From: a virus
Strand: one strand, 5' to 3'
DNA: 41,439 bases
IMG/VR virus record: IMGVR_UViG_3300044630_004416
Span: 1 to 41,439 of that record
Below the pieces are notes generated by a model, which was not told the origin of the DNA, made no database searches, and saw only the letters and a list, made by a program, of their open reading frames with translations. The position numbers and the translations under genes were made by a program. Shown here in pieces: positions 14,363-22,977 of the stretch. Each line of letters opens with the position of its first letter. Positions within the stretch are counted from its first letter, which is position 1.

Positions 14363-15565
14363 TTATTTATCTTTTCGATTAGCTTTACTAAATGACTGAA
14401 TTTTTTCTCCAGGTGTCATTTTTTGAACGTAACTTCTGTAATCATCAGTTCCTATTTCTAGTGGTCCAGGATGATAACTCAAATCTTTAATCCAAGTTCT
14501 ATGAATTTTTTTCTGCTCATCAACAAAGATTACATAATTTGAACCTCTGGTTACAATTTTTCCAGAGATTCCAGTTTGCATATCTTCAACATATTCGCCA
14601 AGATTAAATATATTTCCTTGGTAATATTGTTCTCTAAGATTTACTATATCTAATTCTGGAGCAACATTCCAAACTTCTTCAGAAAGCTTCATTGATTTTC
14701 TGACTTGCATATAGATTGCACGACATTCCTTTTTACTTACATTACCAGGAAGTCCTTGCTTAAAAGTTTCATAGTCATTTTCAAGTGCAGCTTTACGCAT
14801 CATTGAACTAGTAATACCTTCAGATTTATCAGCATCTGGGTCAGTAATTCCTGCACCAACAACTTCTACTCCATAAAAATCATAAACTTCACCGTTATAC
14901 TTTTGTGCTATCTTTTCGTATTTTTTTACATTTTCATCACCACACATTAAAATCACATGATGATATCCTTCATCGTGCAATGATGATAAAATATCATAAA
15001 TGTTATCTCCGTTTTCTTTGTCATCAATAATATTCTCAGCATAATCTGGAAATACATGCTGCATGATATTTAATTTTGTTTTAAAGTCTAATGGATTCTT
15101 CTTACCATCAGAAGTTCTACTTGGATAAATTCTATATTCCGCATCTAATTCTTCTGCTTGTTCTTGTACTGCAGCTAGAAGTTTTTCATGTCCAAGTGTA
15201 GGTGGATTGAATCTACCAAATGTAATTACTATTGCAGGACCTTCACCAGGGGCTGGCTCCTGTGGTTGTGCAGAAGCAGCAGAACCAGCTCCTGCAGTAG
15301 GACTACTTGCAGGAGCTGGTTTAGTAGAAGCTGGTACATCAGCTGCAGATTGAGGACTAGAAGAAAGAGGAACACCGTTTTTAATTTTATCTTTTTCAGA
15401 TTTTGAGATGGGTACTAATTTACTTCCTCCCATTTCACTCTTTGCAACTATTTCACCTCTTGAATTAGAGTAATATCCTTTTCCAAGATGAACTAAACCT
15501 TTCTTTTCTGCTTCCTTTCCCGCTGGTGTTCTAGCTTCAATTACAAATTGTTTAAAAGTTTTCAT
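14363..15565 (-). CDS. Nucleotidyltransferase (NMNAT/cytidylyltransferase-like) with virion-type leader
   Basis: 400 residues from ATG 15565 (a TTG just upstream is unlikely). Residues 1-11, MKTFKQFVIEA, form a short leader ending in an IEA step that resembles prohead-protease sites. 12-55: small Gly/Lys-rich domain. 65-110: Ala/Pro/Ser linker. 113-262: nucleotidyltransferase fold with VITFGRFNPPTLGHEKL (T-x-G-H variant of the HxGH motif) and ITSSMMRKA (the ISSTxxR motif). 300-400: C-terminal domain of unknown role with an SH3-like look (GEYVEDMQTGISGKIV). The reaction would be nucleotidyl transfer from an NTP, perhaps to NMN. The leader and place among virion genes suggest it may be packaged. 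Late-type box CCTAAATA 26 bases upstream. Confidence 0.8.
   Translation of the reverse strand: MKTFKQFVIEARTPAGKEAEKKGLVHLGKGYYSNSRGEIVAKSEMGGSKLVPISKSEKDKIKNGVPLSSSPQSAADVPASTKPAPASSPTAGAGSAASAQPQEPAPGEGPAIVITFGRFNPPTLGHEKLLAAVQEQAEELDAEYRIYPSRTSDGKKNPLDFKTKLNIMQHVFPDYAENIIDDKENGDNIYDILSSLHDEGYHHVILMCGDENVKKYEKIAQKYNGEVYDFYGVEVVGAGITDPDADKSEGITSSMMRKAALENDYETFKQGLPGNVSKKECRAIYMQVRKSMKLSEEVWNVAPELDIVNLREQYYQGNIFNLGEYVEDMQTGISGKIVTRGSNYVIFVDEQKKIHRTWIKDLSYHPGPLEIGTDDYRSYVQKMTPGEKIQSFSKANRKDK
14364..14371 (-). promoter_or_regulatory. Late-type promoter GATAAATA for the 945-residue gene
   Basis: Late box on the minus strand, overlapping the stop of the nucleotidyltransferase gene and 37 bases upstream of ATG 14327; a second AATAAATA lies a few bases on. 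Confidence 0.6.
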
Positions 15566-15589
15566 CAAAAGAAACTGTTTCTACATCTA

Positions 15590-16060
15590 TTATTTAGGCA
15601 TCCAAGCTAGTTTCAGCAAAGATTTTGCTCGCATCACATTAGTAATTACAACTATACAATTATAAATGTCTGTTGTATTATCTCTAATAAATTTTAGAAT
15701 TAAATCTTTTTCTGGTTTATACAACTTTGAAGTTTTTCTCTTCATCAAATAATAATTTATTACCGAATTAGTTAATTCCTTTGGGTCTGCTAAATTCTGT
15801 TTTGTTTTTGGATATTTTTCTACAAAATTTGTTAATAGAGAATAGATAACAAAATTTTTATTCCTTGATACAATATCCAAAAAGTTTGAGCACAATTTAG
15901 AGAATCTACGAGCAGCTGAGAGGTAGTTATCAAATTTTTGTTTATCTTTTTCTTGAATACAAAATGATAGTGATTCAAGTAGAGCTAATGATTCATCTAC
16001 ACTTTTACTTCCATTGCTAAACAAATAAGATTCAATTGTGCCCAAACTAATTGAAGTCAT
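15590..16060 (-). CDS. Helical protein of unknown function in the mazG-gp41 operon
   Basis: 156 residues, all-helical by composition, no signal or membrane segment. Features are ESLALLESLSFCIQEKDKQKFDNYLSAARRFSKLC in the first half and a basic NYYLMKRKTSKLYKPEK segment in the second. ATG 16060 overlaps the mazG stop as ATGA and has a strong AGGAGA site. Last gene of the gp43-uvsX-gp41-mazG transcript; its stop TAA is built into the late box for the following gene. No family recognised. Confidence 0.75.
   Translation of the reverse strand: MTSISLGTIESYLFSNGSKSVDESLALLESLSFCIQEKDKQKFDNYLSAARRFSKLCSNFLDIVSRNKNFVIYSLLTNFVEKYPKTKQNLADPKELTNSVINYYLMKRKTSKLYKPEKDLILKFIRDNTTDIYNCIVVITNVMRAKSLLKLAWMPK
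15591..15598 (-). promoter_or_regulatory. Late-type promoter CCTAAATA
   Basis: Late box variant over the stop codon of the 15590-16060 gene, 26 bases before the nucleotidyltransferase ATG. Confidence 0.45.
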
Positions 16061-16500
16061 CAGATATCTCCTTCTTTACGATTCTCTGAACGAAACACTC
16101 GGAAAGCACCTTCTGGATATCGAGCAGTTAGCTTGTCTACATTAGTCTCTAGAACTTCTTCGATGTTAGTTCCTAGTGCAATACATCCCTGAGCAATATA
16201 CCACATAACATCACCAAGTTCTTTAATCATGTGAATTCGTGATTGCTCATTATATGGTTTACCTTGGAAAGCAATCTTTTTAACCACTTCAGCAAACTCA
16301 CCTCCCTCAGCAGTAAGACCAATAGCAGCAGTCAGAAGTCGGTTCAAATCAACGCCAGCACCCATTACATTGTCTTCAGGCACTTTACGTTCTAGTTCAT
16401 TTACCCTAGTAATAAATTCTTCTGGGTTGCTAGAAGCTAGGCTAGTAGTATCTCCAACAAATTGTTGATAAGCATCAAGACTAATTAGTTTCTTTGTCAT
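16060..16500 (-). CDS. mazG: MazG-like nucleotide pyrophosphohydrolase
   Basis: 146 residues, one MazG domain. The metal-binding helices are seen as LTAEGGEFAEVVKK (ExxE pattern) and IKELGDVMWYIAQ (ExxD), with the linking loop FQGKPYNEQSR between them; the C-terminal KLTARYPEGAF is typical of phage/cyanobacterial MazG. These enzymes hydrolyse (d)NTPs to (d)NMP and pyrophosphate; cyanophage MazG has been proposed to act in nucleotide recycling or alarmone control. It overlaps the helicase upstream and the unknown gene downstream by ATGA, so it is made with the replication proteins. Confidence 0.9.
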   Translation of the reverse strand: MTKKLISLDAYQQFVGDTTSLASSNPEEFITRVNELERKVPEDNVMGAGVDLNRLLTAAIGLTAEGGEFAEVVKKIAFQGKPYNEQSRIHMIKELGDVMWYIAQGCIALGTNIEEVLETNVDKLTARYPEGAFRVFRSENRKEGDI

Positions 16501-17876
16501 ACTTTAAATCCTTCAAATGTTCGTGTTTTTTTAGTAAATTTCTCATCATACTCAGAGTCTTCCTTCTGACCAGAATCAGTGATTTTCCCCTGAGCACCAT
16601 CCTCCAAATTATACAGCTTCATCTTGGCTCTGTCAATACCAACGACAAATCTCTTGAAAACAGTTGGGTCATTGTATCTGTTCTTCAACTGCTTTACCAT
16701 AATTTGATTTAATTGTTCCAATTCTTCTGTACTAATGAGAGCAAACATAAAGTCTGCAGTAGCAGGAAGACCAAATGATTCTGATGTATCTGTTAGTTCA
16801 ACATCAGAGTTACCATATCCAGAACGAGTAGTTTGTGTGGCACTGACAATAGGAACATTACATTCTACTGCAAGACCACGAAGTTCTTCTGCAATAGCTT
16901 TGACATAAGTATATGAATTTACCAATGTCCCTTTATATCGAGAAGATGAACAGATATTCAAGTAATCAATAAAAATAATATCTGGGCGAAATCCTTTTTT
17001 TAAAGCAAGTTCGTTCAACAGAGATTTAAAATGTCCAACATGAGCAGAAGCAGTTGGATATTCTTTGATGATTAATTTTCCTCTGGTCTTTTCAGATAAT
17101 TTATTTAATTTTGTTTCATACATTGATTTTGGAAGTTCCGCAATATCTTGAATATTTACATTCAAGAGGTTTGCATCAATTCTTTCAGCAATGCGTTCTT
17201 CTGCCATTTCAAGTGTAATGTAGAGAACGTTGCGCCCCTGCAGGAGGACGGAGCTAGCCATGTGGCACATGAATAAACTTTTCCCGACACCTGTACCAGC
17301 AAGAGCGATATTGAGAGTCTTGTTAGGTATACCACCTTTGGTAATTTTGTTAAAAATGTCAATGTCAAAGGGAATTTTCTCTTCTTTTTTGTGATAGAAA
17401 TCATATCTTAAATCTGAATCTGAAATGTAATCGTGACCAATATGGTCATCAAAAGAAACTGCAAGTGCATCAGAAAGAATAGAAGGAATTGAATCTTTAC
17501 TTCTAGTTTTATCTTTTCCATCTGCAATCTTAATGGATTCTGTCAATGCCAATAAAATTGCTCTATCTTTACACCACTTTTCAGTGGTGTCCAAAAGCCA
17601 TTGTGCATCAACAGATTCATCCTTTAATTCGGAAACTGTAGTTACAGATTCCTGAAATATTGTATCTGATATGTCTCTTCTATTTTCAATCTGAATATTT
17701 AATACAGATTTGGTTGGAATACTATCGTATTCTGCAATAAATTTGTTGACTTCTTGAAAAATAATTCTTTCGGAAAGAGTATCAAAATAAGATTCCTTAA
17801 TAAAAGGAATTACTTTTCTGGTGTAAGTTTCATTAAAAATTAAATTTGAAAGAATTTTAATTTCAATTCTATCCAT
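16497..17876 (-). CDS. 41: Replicative DNA helicase (T4 gp41, DnaB family)
   Basis: 459 residues from ATG 17876, which overlaps the uvsX stop as ATGA; the TTG just before it is not needed. Residues 1-150 form the helical N-domain; the RecA-like motor follows with Walker A GTGVGKS (194-200), Walker B IIFIDYLNI, and a Q-motif-like SATQTTRS. Hexameric 5'-3' helicase that recruits the gp61 primase. No intein is present in the P-loop region, where they often insert. Confidence 0.95.
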   Translation of the reverse strand: MDRIEIKILSNLIFNETYTRKVIPFIKESYFDTLSERIIFQEVNKFIAEYDSIPTKSVLNIQIENRRDISDTIFQESVTTVSELKDESVDAQWLLDTTEKWCKDRAILLALTESIKIADGKDKTRSKDSIPSILSDALAVSFDDHIGHDYISDSDLRYDFYHKKEEKIPFDIDIFNKITKGGIPNKTLNIALAGTGVGKSLFMCHMASSVLLQGRNVLYITLEMAEERIAERIDANLLNVNIQDIAELPKSMYETKLNKLSEKTRGKLIIKEYPTASAHVGHFKSLLNELALKKGFRPDIIFIDYLNICSSSRYKGTLVNSYTYVKAIAEELRGLAVECNVPIVSATQTTRSGYGNSDVELTDTSESFGLPATADFMFALISTEELEQLNQIMVKQLKNRYNDPTVFKRFVVGIDRAKMKLYNLEDGAQGKITDSGQKEDSEYDEKFTKKTRTFEGFKV

Positions 17877-18928
17877 CAATCATCTTCTCCATCATCAATA
17901 TCTGTTGGTGCTCCAATACTACCATAAGAAAATTCTTTTTGAGCACATTCGTCAAGTGCTTGCATTAGCTGGGGGGTGAAGAATCTTTCTGGGTCAGCAA
18001 GAATCTGCTTAGCATAATACTTACTCCCATCAATATCATAACGGTTCCCAGACTTAACGAAGACTCCGTACTTCTCACCCAATTCCAATAATCCATGATA
18101 GCGTTCAAGTCCTCGTTCATCATAAAATAGTTTTGTTTGTACTACAGAGTTTTCCTTTGTAAACCTGGACTTCTGTGCCTTACATGTAATGATATTGCCA
18201 ACCACAGTTGTTCCATCTTTCTCCTTTGATTTTGAAAGATAGATGATTGTGGATGCAGCATATTTAAGACCAGTTCCTCCTCCCATTTCTTTCATTGGAA
18301 CATATGCTCCAACAACGTCATAAGTGTGGTTGGTTACAATGAGTGGAATATTAGCTTGACCAAGTTTTAGGGAAAGAAGACGGAACACAGATTTAATTAC
18401 CTGTGCCCTGGTCATATCCCTAGTCTCCTTGCCAGCAGAAGCATCCTCAACCTCTTTGGTGGTCGAGAGCATCCCCAGAGAGTCTAGCACAAAAAGCAGC
18501 GGGGGTCTATCCTCTTTTTTAAGCTTCATATATTCTTCCACTACCTTGAGTGATTGAGTACGAAACTCTTGAACAGTAGTGACAGGAACTAGACCTACAC
18601 GCTTAGTATCAATTCCACGACTGACCATCATATCCTTTGAGATAGCAGATTCAGTCTCAAAGTAAATAACTTGTCCTTCTGGATTTGATGCAAGAAAATG
18701 CTTTACAATTGAAAGAGCGAAGAAAGTTTTTCCTGTGCTGCTTTCGCCAGCGAGAGCTGTAATCTTATTAGCAGGTAGCCCGCCAAAAATACTCCCGCTG
18801 ATGAGAGCATTGATGATATAACTACCAGTGTCAATAAAGCCTGTACAATCTCCTGCGGCGATTCCTTCGTCAACGATTCCTGCATATTCATTTTTTAATT
18901 CTTTAATTACACTATTTAAGAATGCCAT
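17876..18928 (-). CDS. uvsX: Recombinase UvsX (RecA family)
   Basis: 350 residues. Walker A GESSTGKT at 61-68, then [11 protein letters not shown], Walker [12 protein letters not shown], and loop regions with [12 protein letters not shown] and [11 protein letters not shown]. Forms filaments on single-stranded DNA for strand exchange, helped by UvsY and UvsW encoded elsewhere in this window. ATG 18928 has GGAG 8 bases upstream and lies 21 bases after the polymerase gene. The acidic C-terminus (TDIDDGEDD) resembles the regulatory tail of RecA. Confidence 0.96.
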   Translation of the reverse strand: MAFLNSVIKELKNEYAGIVDEGIAAGDCTGFIDTGSYIINALISGSIFGGLPANKITALAGESSTGKTFFALSIVKHFLASNPEGQVIYFETESAISKDMMVSRGIDTKRVGLVPVTTVQEFRTQSLKVVEEYMKLKKEDRPPLLFVLDSLGMLSTTKEVEDASAGKETRDMTRAQVIKSVFRLLSLKLGQANIPLIVTNHTYDVVGAYVPMKEMGGGTGLKYAASTIIYLSKSKEKDGTTVVGNIITCKAQKSRFTKENSVVQTKLFYDERGLERYHGLLELGEKYGVFVKSGNRYDIDGSKYYAKQILADPERFFTPQLMQALDECAQKEFSYGSIGAPTDIDDGEDD

Positions 18929-18949
18929 AAAATACTCCGTTACAATTTG

Positions 18950-21442
18950 TTAAATAAATGCTTCTAATGTTCCTCGTTTTTCAGAAACCCATCCAATAGA
19001 ATCTAAAACATTCCTCAGTGGTTTTAGAAAACTTGTTTCAAATTGCATATTATAATCAATATACTCATGCAATCCAAATTCTTCTGGTAGATTTTGAAAA
19101 TATGAAATAACGTTTTCTCCAATAGGATTTGGTTCTTTTAAATAGACAAACTTAATTTTTTCTCCCTCTTGAATGTAAGGATACTTGTTAGAAAGTTTCA
19201 TCTTTTTAAGAAGATGATTATATAAGATTGCTCCTCTAACTTGAATTGGAGTCTTCTCTGCATATAGTTTAGCAGAACTTTTATATTTGTCAAGATTGTT
19301 GAGACCTCTGGGAAAGGAAATATTAACAACATCTTGTTGTTTAGTTTCGTCTTTGATTTGTTTGATAAATTTGATTACTTCATCATTATCATGATTGAGA
19401 ATAATTCTAAATGCCTTTTCCAATTTATCTCTATAATATGATGGAGTAGAAGAACGAGCAGTTTCCAGACCCATAATTTTCATTTTTGGTTCTGCGTAAC
19501 GAACTCCTTCACTATCCCATACATTAAGAATGTAGCGTTTCTTTGCTGTCCAAATACCTTTGTCTGCAATGTTCTCACGCTTCATTTGCATCTTTTGTTC
19601 AAAGGCATTGACATACTGTGCCAATTCTTTGTAAGAACTTTCAATATATTTCTCAAGTTCCATGCTACAGACCTTATCAAGGAACGAAACAATGCTTTCA
19701 GTAGTTTTCTCTCTTCCCTTGAATACAGCGTCAACAAAAGGACCCATATTAAGATAAATGGAATCAGTATCAATAGCAATAACATAATCTTCGTTCTTAC
19801 TCTTTAGAATTTTATTCATATACTCATTTAGACTCTTTTCAATCCATCGAATAGAAAGTTGTCCAGAAAGAGTAATAGCTTCTGCGTTGGTAATCAGGAA
19901 ATACCTGAAGTATTCATTTCCGATGGCACCATAGGCAGAGTTGAGTTGAATCTTACGTGCCATCTGAATGTTATTACAGCGGGCAATCTCTTTCTTCAAC
20001 TCAACTGAAGGATTCTTTTCGTATTCTTGCTTAGCAGCAAGCATCTTCTTCTTGTAAATGGTTCGGTCTTCATATGTTTTCTGCATGAGCTTAGGTAGAA
20101 ATCCTTGCTCATGAGTATCATACATTGCTCCATTTGGACATACAGTACTGCAATCTAATGAAGAAGTGTCAACCTGCTTATCGAGAAGTTTATCCACAGA
20201 TACACCAGACATTCTTTCTGTCAGAAGAGTTTCTGGTGAAATATTGTATTGCATGATAAGGTGTGGATATAGAGAGTTAAGGTCAAAGGAAACAACCCAA
20301 TTATGTTTTCCTACGATAGGGTCTTTGACATGAGCACCTTCATATGCATATTCCTTTTTGTGAGATTTCTTTGGAGGAACTACAATGTTTTTCTTTTTTA
20401 GGTAGTTGAAGATAATGTTATCCCAAGTTTTTACTTGTGAATATACATCTTGATAATTCTGTTTAGCATCATACGCCATAGTAAGACAAAGCTCAATAAG
20501 TTTCATCTTATCATCTAGACGCTCAACAAGCTCTACGTCACGAATGTTATAGTCTACAAATTTTTGCCAGTTCTTAGTATAGAATTCTTTAAAATTTTCA
20601 AACTCACTATGGTCCAACTTTTGCTCACCAAGTTCTACCATTGCAATATGGTCCAACCTGTAAGATTCTTGATTGGTATAAGTAAATTTTTGATACAAAT
20701 CAAAGTAGTCTAGACAAGAAATTCCAGCAATTTCATAGACAATTTGTTTTCTTCCACGAACAATAATTTCTCTACTTGAAACTATATTCCAGGGAGAAAT
20801 TGATTTGAAGTGTTTTTCAGTTAGAATTCTATCAATTCTTCTCATAATATATGGAATATCGTATAAGTAAACATTCCATCCAGTTACTACATCTGGAGTA
20901 TTATGAGCCCACCAAACAAGAAAATCTTTGAGCATTTCTTGCTCAGTCCAAAAAACACGATACTCTACATCACTTCTTGTTGTTTGATATTCTCTGGTTC
21001 CCCATACATTAATTTTTTTGCTGATTAAATTTTTGACAGTAATGCATAGCATTTCTTCTGATGCTGCTTCTACATTTGGAAATCCATTTTCACAAGCAAC
21101 CTCAATGTCTAAGGAATAAATTTTCAGATGAGTAATATCAAATTTAATTTCATCCTCTGGAAATTCATCAGCAATATATTGAGATAGATATCTCTCATAT
21201 CCATATATTTGAAAATTATCTACATCTTCATATTTTTTCATAAATTCTCTAGCTTCCTTTACCCTAGAGAATTTAATTGGACTTACATATTCTCCATCAA
21301 GAGTTACATATTTAGTTTTATTTGGAGAAGGAACAAATAAAGTTGGTGAGAATTTTGTCTGAAAAATCTCTTGAACTCCATCATCATATCCTCTATAATA
21401 AATTGTATCTCCAATAAGTTCTATATTTGTAAAAAATCTCAT
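18950..21442 (-). CDS. 43: DNA polymerase, family B (T4 gp43)
   Basis: 830 residues, uninterrupted. Exonuclease residues D112 and E114 (YSLDIEV), later YNIRDVELV (ExoIII, D302). Polymerase motifs SFDLNSLYPHLIM (motif A, D387), ARKIQLNSAYGAIGN (motif B) and AIDTDSIYLN (motif C). The C-terminal KRGTLEAFI resembles the clamp-binding tail of T4 gp43. Leading- and lagging-strand polymerase with proofreading. Overlaps the Sm-like gene by ATGA; transcribed from the promoter at 21833-21861. Confidence 0.97.
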   Translation of the reverse strand: MRFFTNIELIGDTIYYRGYDDGVQEIFQTKFSPTLFVPSPNKTKYVTLDGEYVSPIKFSRVKEAREFMKKYEDVDNFQIYGYERYLSQYIADEFPEDEIKFDITHLKIYSLDIEVACENGFPNVEAASEEMLCITVKNLISKKINVWGTREYQTTRSDVEYRVFWTEQEMLKDFLVWWAHNTPDVVTGWNVYLYDIPYIMRRIDRILTEKHFKSISPWNIVSSREIIVRGRKQIVYEIAGISCLDYFDLYQKFTYTNQESYRLDHIAMVELGEQKLDHSEFENFKEFYTKNWQKFVDYNIRDVELVERLDDKMKLIELCLTMAYDAKQNYQDVYSQVKTWDNIIFNYLKKKNIVVPPKKSHKKEYAYEGAHVKDPIVGKHNWVVSFDLNSLYPHLIMQYNISPETLLTERMSGVSVDKLLDKQVDTSSLDCSTVCPNGAMYDTHEQGFLPKLMQKTYEDRTIYKKKMLAAKQEYEKNPSVELKKEIARCNNIQMARKIQLNSAYGAIGNEYFRYFLITNAEAITLSGQLSIRWIEKSLNEYMNKILKSKNEDYVIAIDTDSIYLNMGPFVDAVFKGREKTTESIVSFLDKVCSMELEKYIESSYKELAQYVNAFEQKMQMKRENIADKGIWTAKKRYILNVWDSEGVRYAEPKMKIMGLETARSSTPSYYRDKLEKAFRIILNHDNDEVIKFIKQIKDETKQQDVVNISFPRGLNNLDKYKSSAKLYAEKTPIQVRGAILYNHLLKKMKLSNKYPYIQEGEKIKFVYLKEPNPIGENVISYFQNLPEEFGLHEYIDYNMQFETSFLKPLRNVLDSIGWVSEKRGTLEAFI

Positions 21443-21804
21443 TCGGAAATTAGCTTAGTGTATAGATTTAGAATTTCTGGCTTTGGTTCAATGATGGTCA
21501 TAATTTTATCAGAATTTAATAAGATATCCACATCATTAGTAAAAAGTGGATACTTTTCTAATTGAGCATAATCATTCTGTACGGTTATTGTTTCCTTTCC
21601 ATTTTTAATATTTTTTTCTTCTGTCTTACTCAAGAATACCGCATTGTATGGAGGGAAATGCTTATCATCTTCGTCATAATCCCAATAGGTCAATGTTTCA
21701 ACTTTGTATGGATTTTTCATGTACAGAGAAGGTTCTTCATCAAGCTCCTCATATTCACAAATAATATAATCATTAGTCGTCAGTTGAATTAATTTAATAT
21801 TCAT
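21439..21804 (-). CDS. Sm/LSm-like small protein, unknown function (copy 1)
   Basis: 121 residues from ATG 21804; a longer frame has a non-coding-like start through the promoter. Begins MNIKLIQLTTNDYIICEYEE, the same opening as the protein at 24154-24441 (MNVKLIRMSSGEDLIANLIK), followed by a MKNPYKVETL strand and an extended loop, then FLSKTEEKNI and DVDILLNSDKIMTII. The pattern of a short strand, a turn with polar residues and a strong bent strand looks like an Sm/Hfq-type barrel. Located in front of the polymerase and coupled to it. No function is known to me; RNA or DNA binding is inference. Confidence 0.7.
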   Translation of the reverse strand: MNIKLIQLTTNDYIICEYEELDEEPSLYMKNPYKVETLTYWDYDEDDKHFPPYNAVFLSKTEEKNIKNGKETITVQNDYAQLEKYPLFTNDVDILLNSDKIMTIIEPKPEILNLYTKLISE

Positions 21805-21832
21805 GATAAGGCTTTGGTGGACATCTCTATGT

Positions 21833-21861
21833 ATGATAGCACACCAAGCCCCCCTTGTCAA
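21833..21861 (-). promoter_or_regulatory. Sigma70-type promoter for the gp43-uvsX-gp41-mazG operon
   Basis: -35 TTGACA (21856-21861), 17-bp spacer, -10 TATCAT (21833-21838), minus strand; placed just after the hsp20 terminator. Confidence 0.85.
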
Positions 21862-21862
21862 G

Positions 21863-21899
21863 AAAAAAGACCCAGCCCTGATAGTTGCCAGGGTGGGTC
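21863..21899 (-). terminator. Rho-independent terminator after hsp20
   Basis: Eleven-pair stem with one bulge (21869-21880 with 21889-21899), 8-base loop, then TTTTTT on the minus strand. Confidence 0.9.
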
Positions 21900-21934
21900 G
21901 GCGGCGACGATATTTGGGGATTTCCCAATTCTAT

Positions 21935-22438
21935 TTATTTAATAGTGTTTTCTCCAGGGAAGTTTGAATCTCGGTCTTCTGTTAAAAACTGTGGGTCGGT
22001 TTTTACCCCAGGAATTGACCAAGTAGTTTTCTTCTGATGCTCTGGAATAATTCTTTCGATATCTACTGTTAGAAGTCCATGATTAAAATCTACAGAGGAT
22101 ACTCTATGCTCATCGGAGAGTTGAATCTTACGGGTGAAGGAACGTTTTGAGAGACCTTTGTGTACATACTGTTTTCCAGTATCTCGTTCCTCAACTTTGC
22201 TGGCAATTGTGAGAACGTTTTGTTCTGTAAAGACTTCAATCTCTTCTGGTTTAAATCCTGCAAGAGCGACTTCAACTGTGTAGTTACTGTTGTCATGTTT
22301 GACGATGTTGTAGGGAGGATAGTTAACATTGACGTTATGATGCATTGCATCTAGTCTGTTAAACATTTCATCCAGACCTACAGCGAGTGGAGCGTAGTCG
22401 TTCCAAAATGTATCTAATGATTGAGTGGTAAATTTCAT
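21935..22438 (-). CDS. hsp20: Small heat-shock protein, Hsp20/alpha-crystallin family
   Basis: 167 residues from ATG 22438, which has AAGGAG 8 bases upstream; in-frame upstream sequence belongs to the leader. The alpha-crystallin domain spans about 50-140: NYTVEVALAGFKPEEIEVF, VLTIASKVEE, LSKRSFTRKIQLSDEHRVSSVDFNHGLLTVDIER. A C-terminal I-x-P-like step (RIIPEHQKK) and a tail follow. ATP-independent holdase that probably protects phage or host proteins; Hsp20 genes are a known trait of T4-like cyanophages. It has its own promoter and terminator and reads away from the plus-strand cluster. Confidence 0.93.
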   Translation of the reverse strand: MKFTTQSLDTFWNDYAPLAVGLDEMFNRLDAMHHNVNVNYPPYNIVKHDNSNYTVEVALAGFKPEEIEVFTEQNVLTIASKVEERDTGKQYVHKGLSKRSFTRKIQLSDEHRVSSVDFNHGLLTVDIERIIPEHQKKTTWSIPGVKTDPQFLTEDRDSNFPGENTIK

Positions 22439-22465
22439 TTTCTGAATCTCCTTAGTAAGCGAGAG

Positions 22466-22492
22466 TTTTAATAGAGACCCCGAAGGCATCTC
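22466..22492 (-). other. 5'-end hairpin of the hsp20 transcript with TTCG loop
   Basis: AGAGA/TCTCT flanks plus CC/GG around a TTCG loop on the minus strand, within the first bases of the predicted mRNA. May shield the 5' end; the Shine-Dalgarno lies outside it, so a thermosensor role is not supported by this stem alone. Confidence 0.4.
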
Positions 22493-22498
22493 TTCACA

Positions 22499-22528
22499 AT
22501 TATATATATGCGTTGACCAAAATTGCAA
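22499..22528 (-). promoter_or_regulatory. Sigma70-type promoter for hsp20
   Basis: -35 TTGCAA (22523-22528), 18-bp spacer, -10 TATAAT (22499-22504), minus strand, about 60 bases upstream of the ATG. Confidence 0.75.
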
Positions 22529-22543
22529 GTTCGGATTTCCGAA

Positions 22544-22551
22544 AATAAATA
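22544..22551 (+). promoter_or_regulatory. Late-type promoter AATAAATA
   Basis: Plus-strand NATAAATA box 24 bases upstream of the ATG at 22575, divergent from the hsp20 promoter. Confidence 0.5.
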
Positions 22552-22574
22552 CTATTACACTTGCAAATTATAAA

Positions 22575-22901
22575 ATGCTCTCTACTCAGTATCGCCTGAG
22601 ACTTCAGGCTATTTGTGAAAAAATTGTAAACGGAGAATCTGTAGAGTTATCCGATATGATATGGGCAGAGAAACTCGCCGCAGCAAACAGAACCGCTGGC
22701 ACAATGCTTAGACAAGCAAGAAGAAAATCAGAAAATCCTAATATGCAAGAAGGAGATTTAGATGATTTTCTAAATCAATTAGATATTGGTGGACTTGGAA
22801 ATGAAAGATATGGTATAGGTGGATTCAATACAGTTGATGATATTGTAGACTTTTTCAGTGAAGGTAGAGATAAGCCAGATGACTGGAGACAAAGAGATTA
22901 A
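22575..22901 (+). CDS. Conserved-type small protein, unknown function
   Basis: 108 residues, plus strand. N-terminal helix MLSTQYRLRLQAICEKIVNGESVELSDMIWAEKLAAANRTAGTML in blocks, a basic ARRKS patch, then an acidic Gly-rich half (GDLDDFLNQLDIGGLGNERYGIGGFN) ending in DDIVDFFSEGRDKPDDW. No membrane or enzyme motif. It heads the only plus-strand group in the window, with a late-type box in front and no clear Shine-Dalgarno. I associate this type of protein with T4-like cyanophages but do not know its role. Confidence 0.8.
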   Translation: MLSTQYRLRLQAICEKIVNGESVELSDMIWAEKLAAANRTAGTMLRQARRKSENPNMQEGDLDDFLNQLDIGGLGNERYGIGGFNTVDDIVDFFSEGRDKPDDWRQRD

Positions 22902-22908
22902 ATAAATA
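22901..22908 (+). promoter_or_regulatory. Late-type promoter AATAAATA before the riboswitch
   Basis: Plus-strand NATAAATA box starting on the last base of the upstream stop codon. A start 5-7 bases downstream would fall at 22913-22915, the first bases of the riboswitch P1 stem. Confidence 0.5.
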
Positions 22909-22913
22909 GATAT

Positions 22914-22971
22914 ACGTTCATTCGCTATTTTCAAATAGCGAACGGAAGTAAGCCGACTCGGAACGGAACGT
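22914..22971 (+). ncRNA. Glutamine riboswitch (glnA / downstream-peptide class)
   Basis: Three-way junction on the plus strand. P1: ACGTTC (22914-22919) with GAACGT (22966-22971). P2: TTCGCTATTT (22921-22930) with AAATAGCGAA (22933-22942). Then the conserved junction CGGAAGTAAG (22943-22952), which is the hallmark of the glutamine aptamer, a short P3 CCG/CGG (22953-22961) and GGAACG closing P1. The class is known in cyanobacteria and their phages, usually in front of short peptide genes, which is exactly the context here. It would sense host glutamine, that is nitrogen status. Ligand binding is by family knowledge, not shown. Confidence 0.85.
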
Positions 22972-22977
22972 TCATCT

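Noticed and set aside
4627-21442. Inteins, group I introns or homing endonucleases in nrdA, nrdB, gp41, gp43
   Set aside because: All motifs are contiguous and lengths are normal; nothing is inserted.
22466-22492. hsp20 leader hairpin as an RNA thermometer
   Set aside because: The hairpin does not include the AAGGAG site or the ATG.
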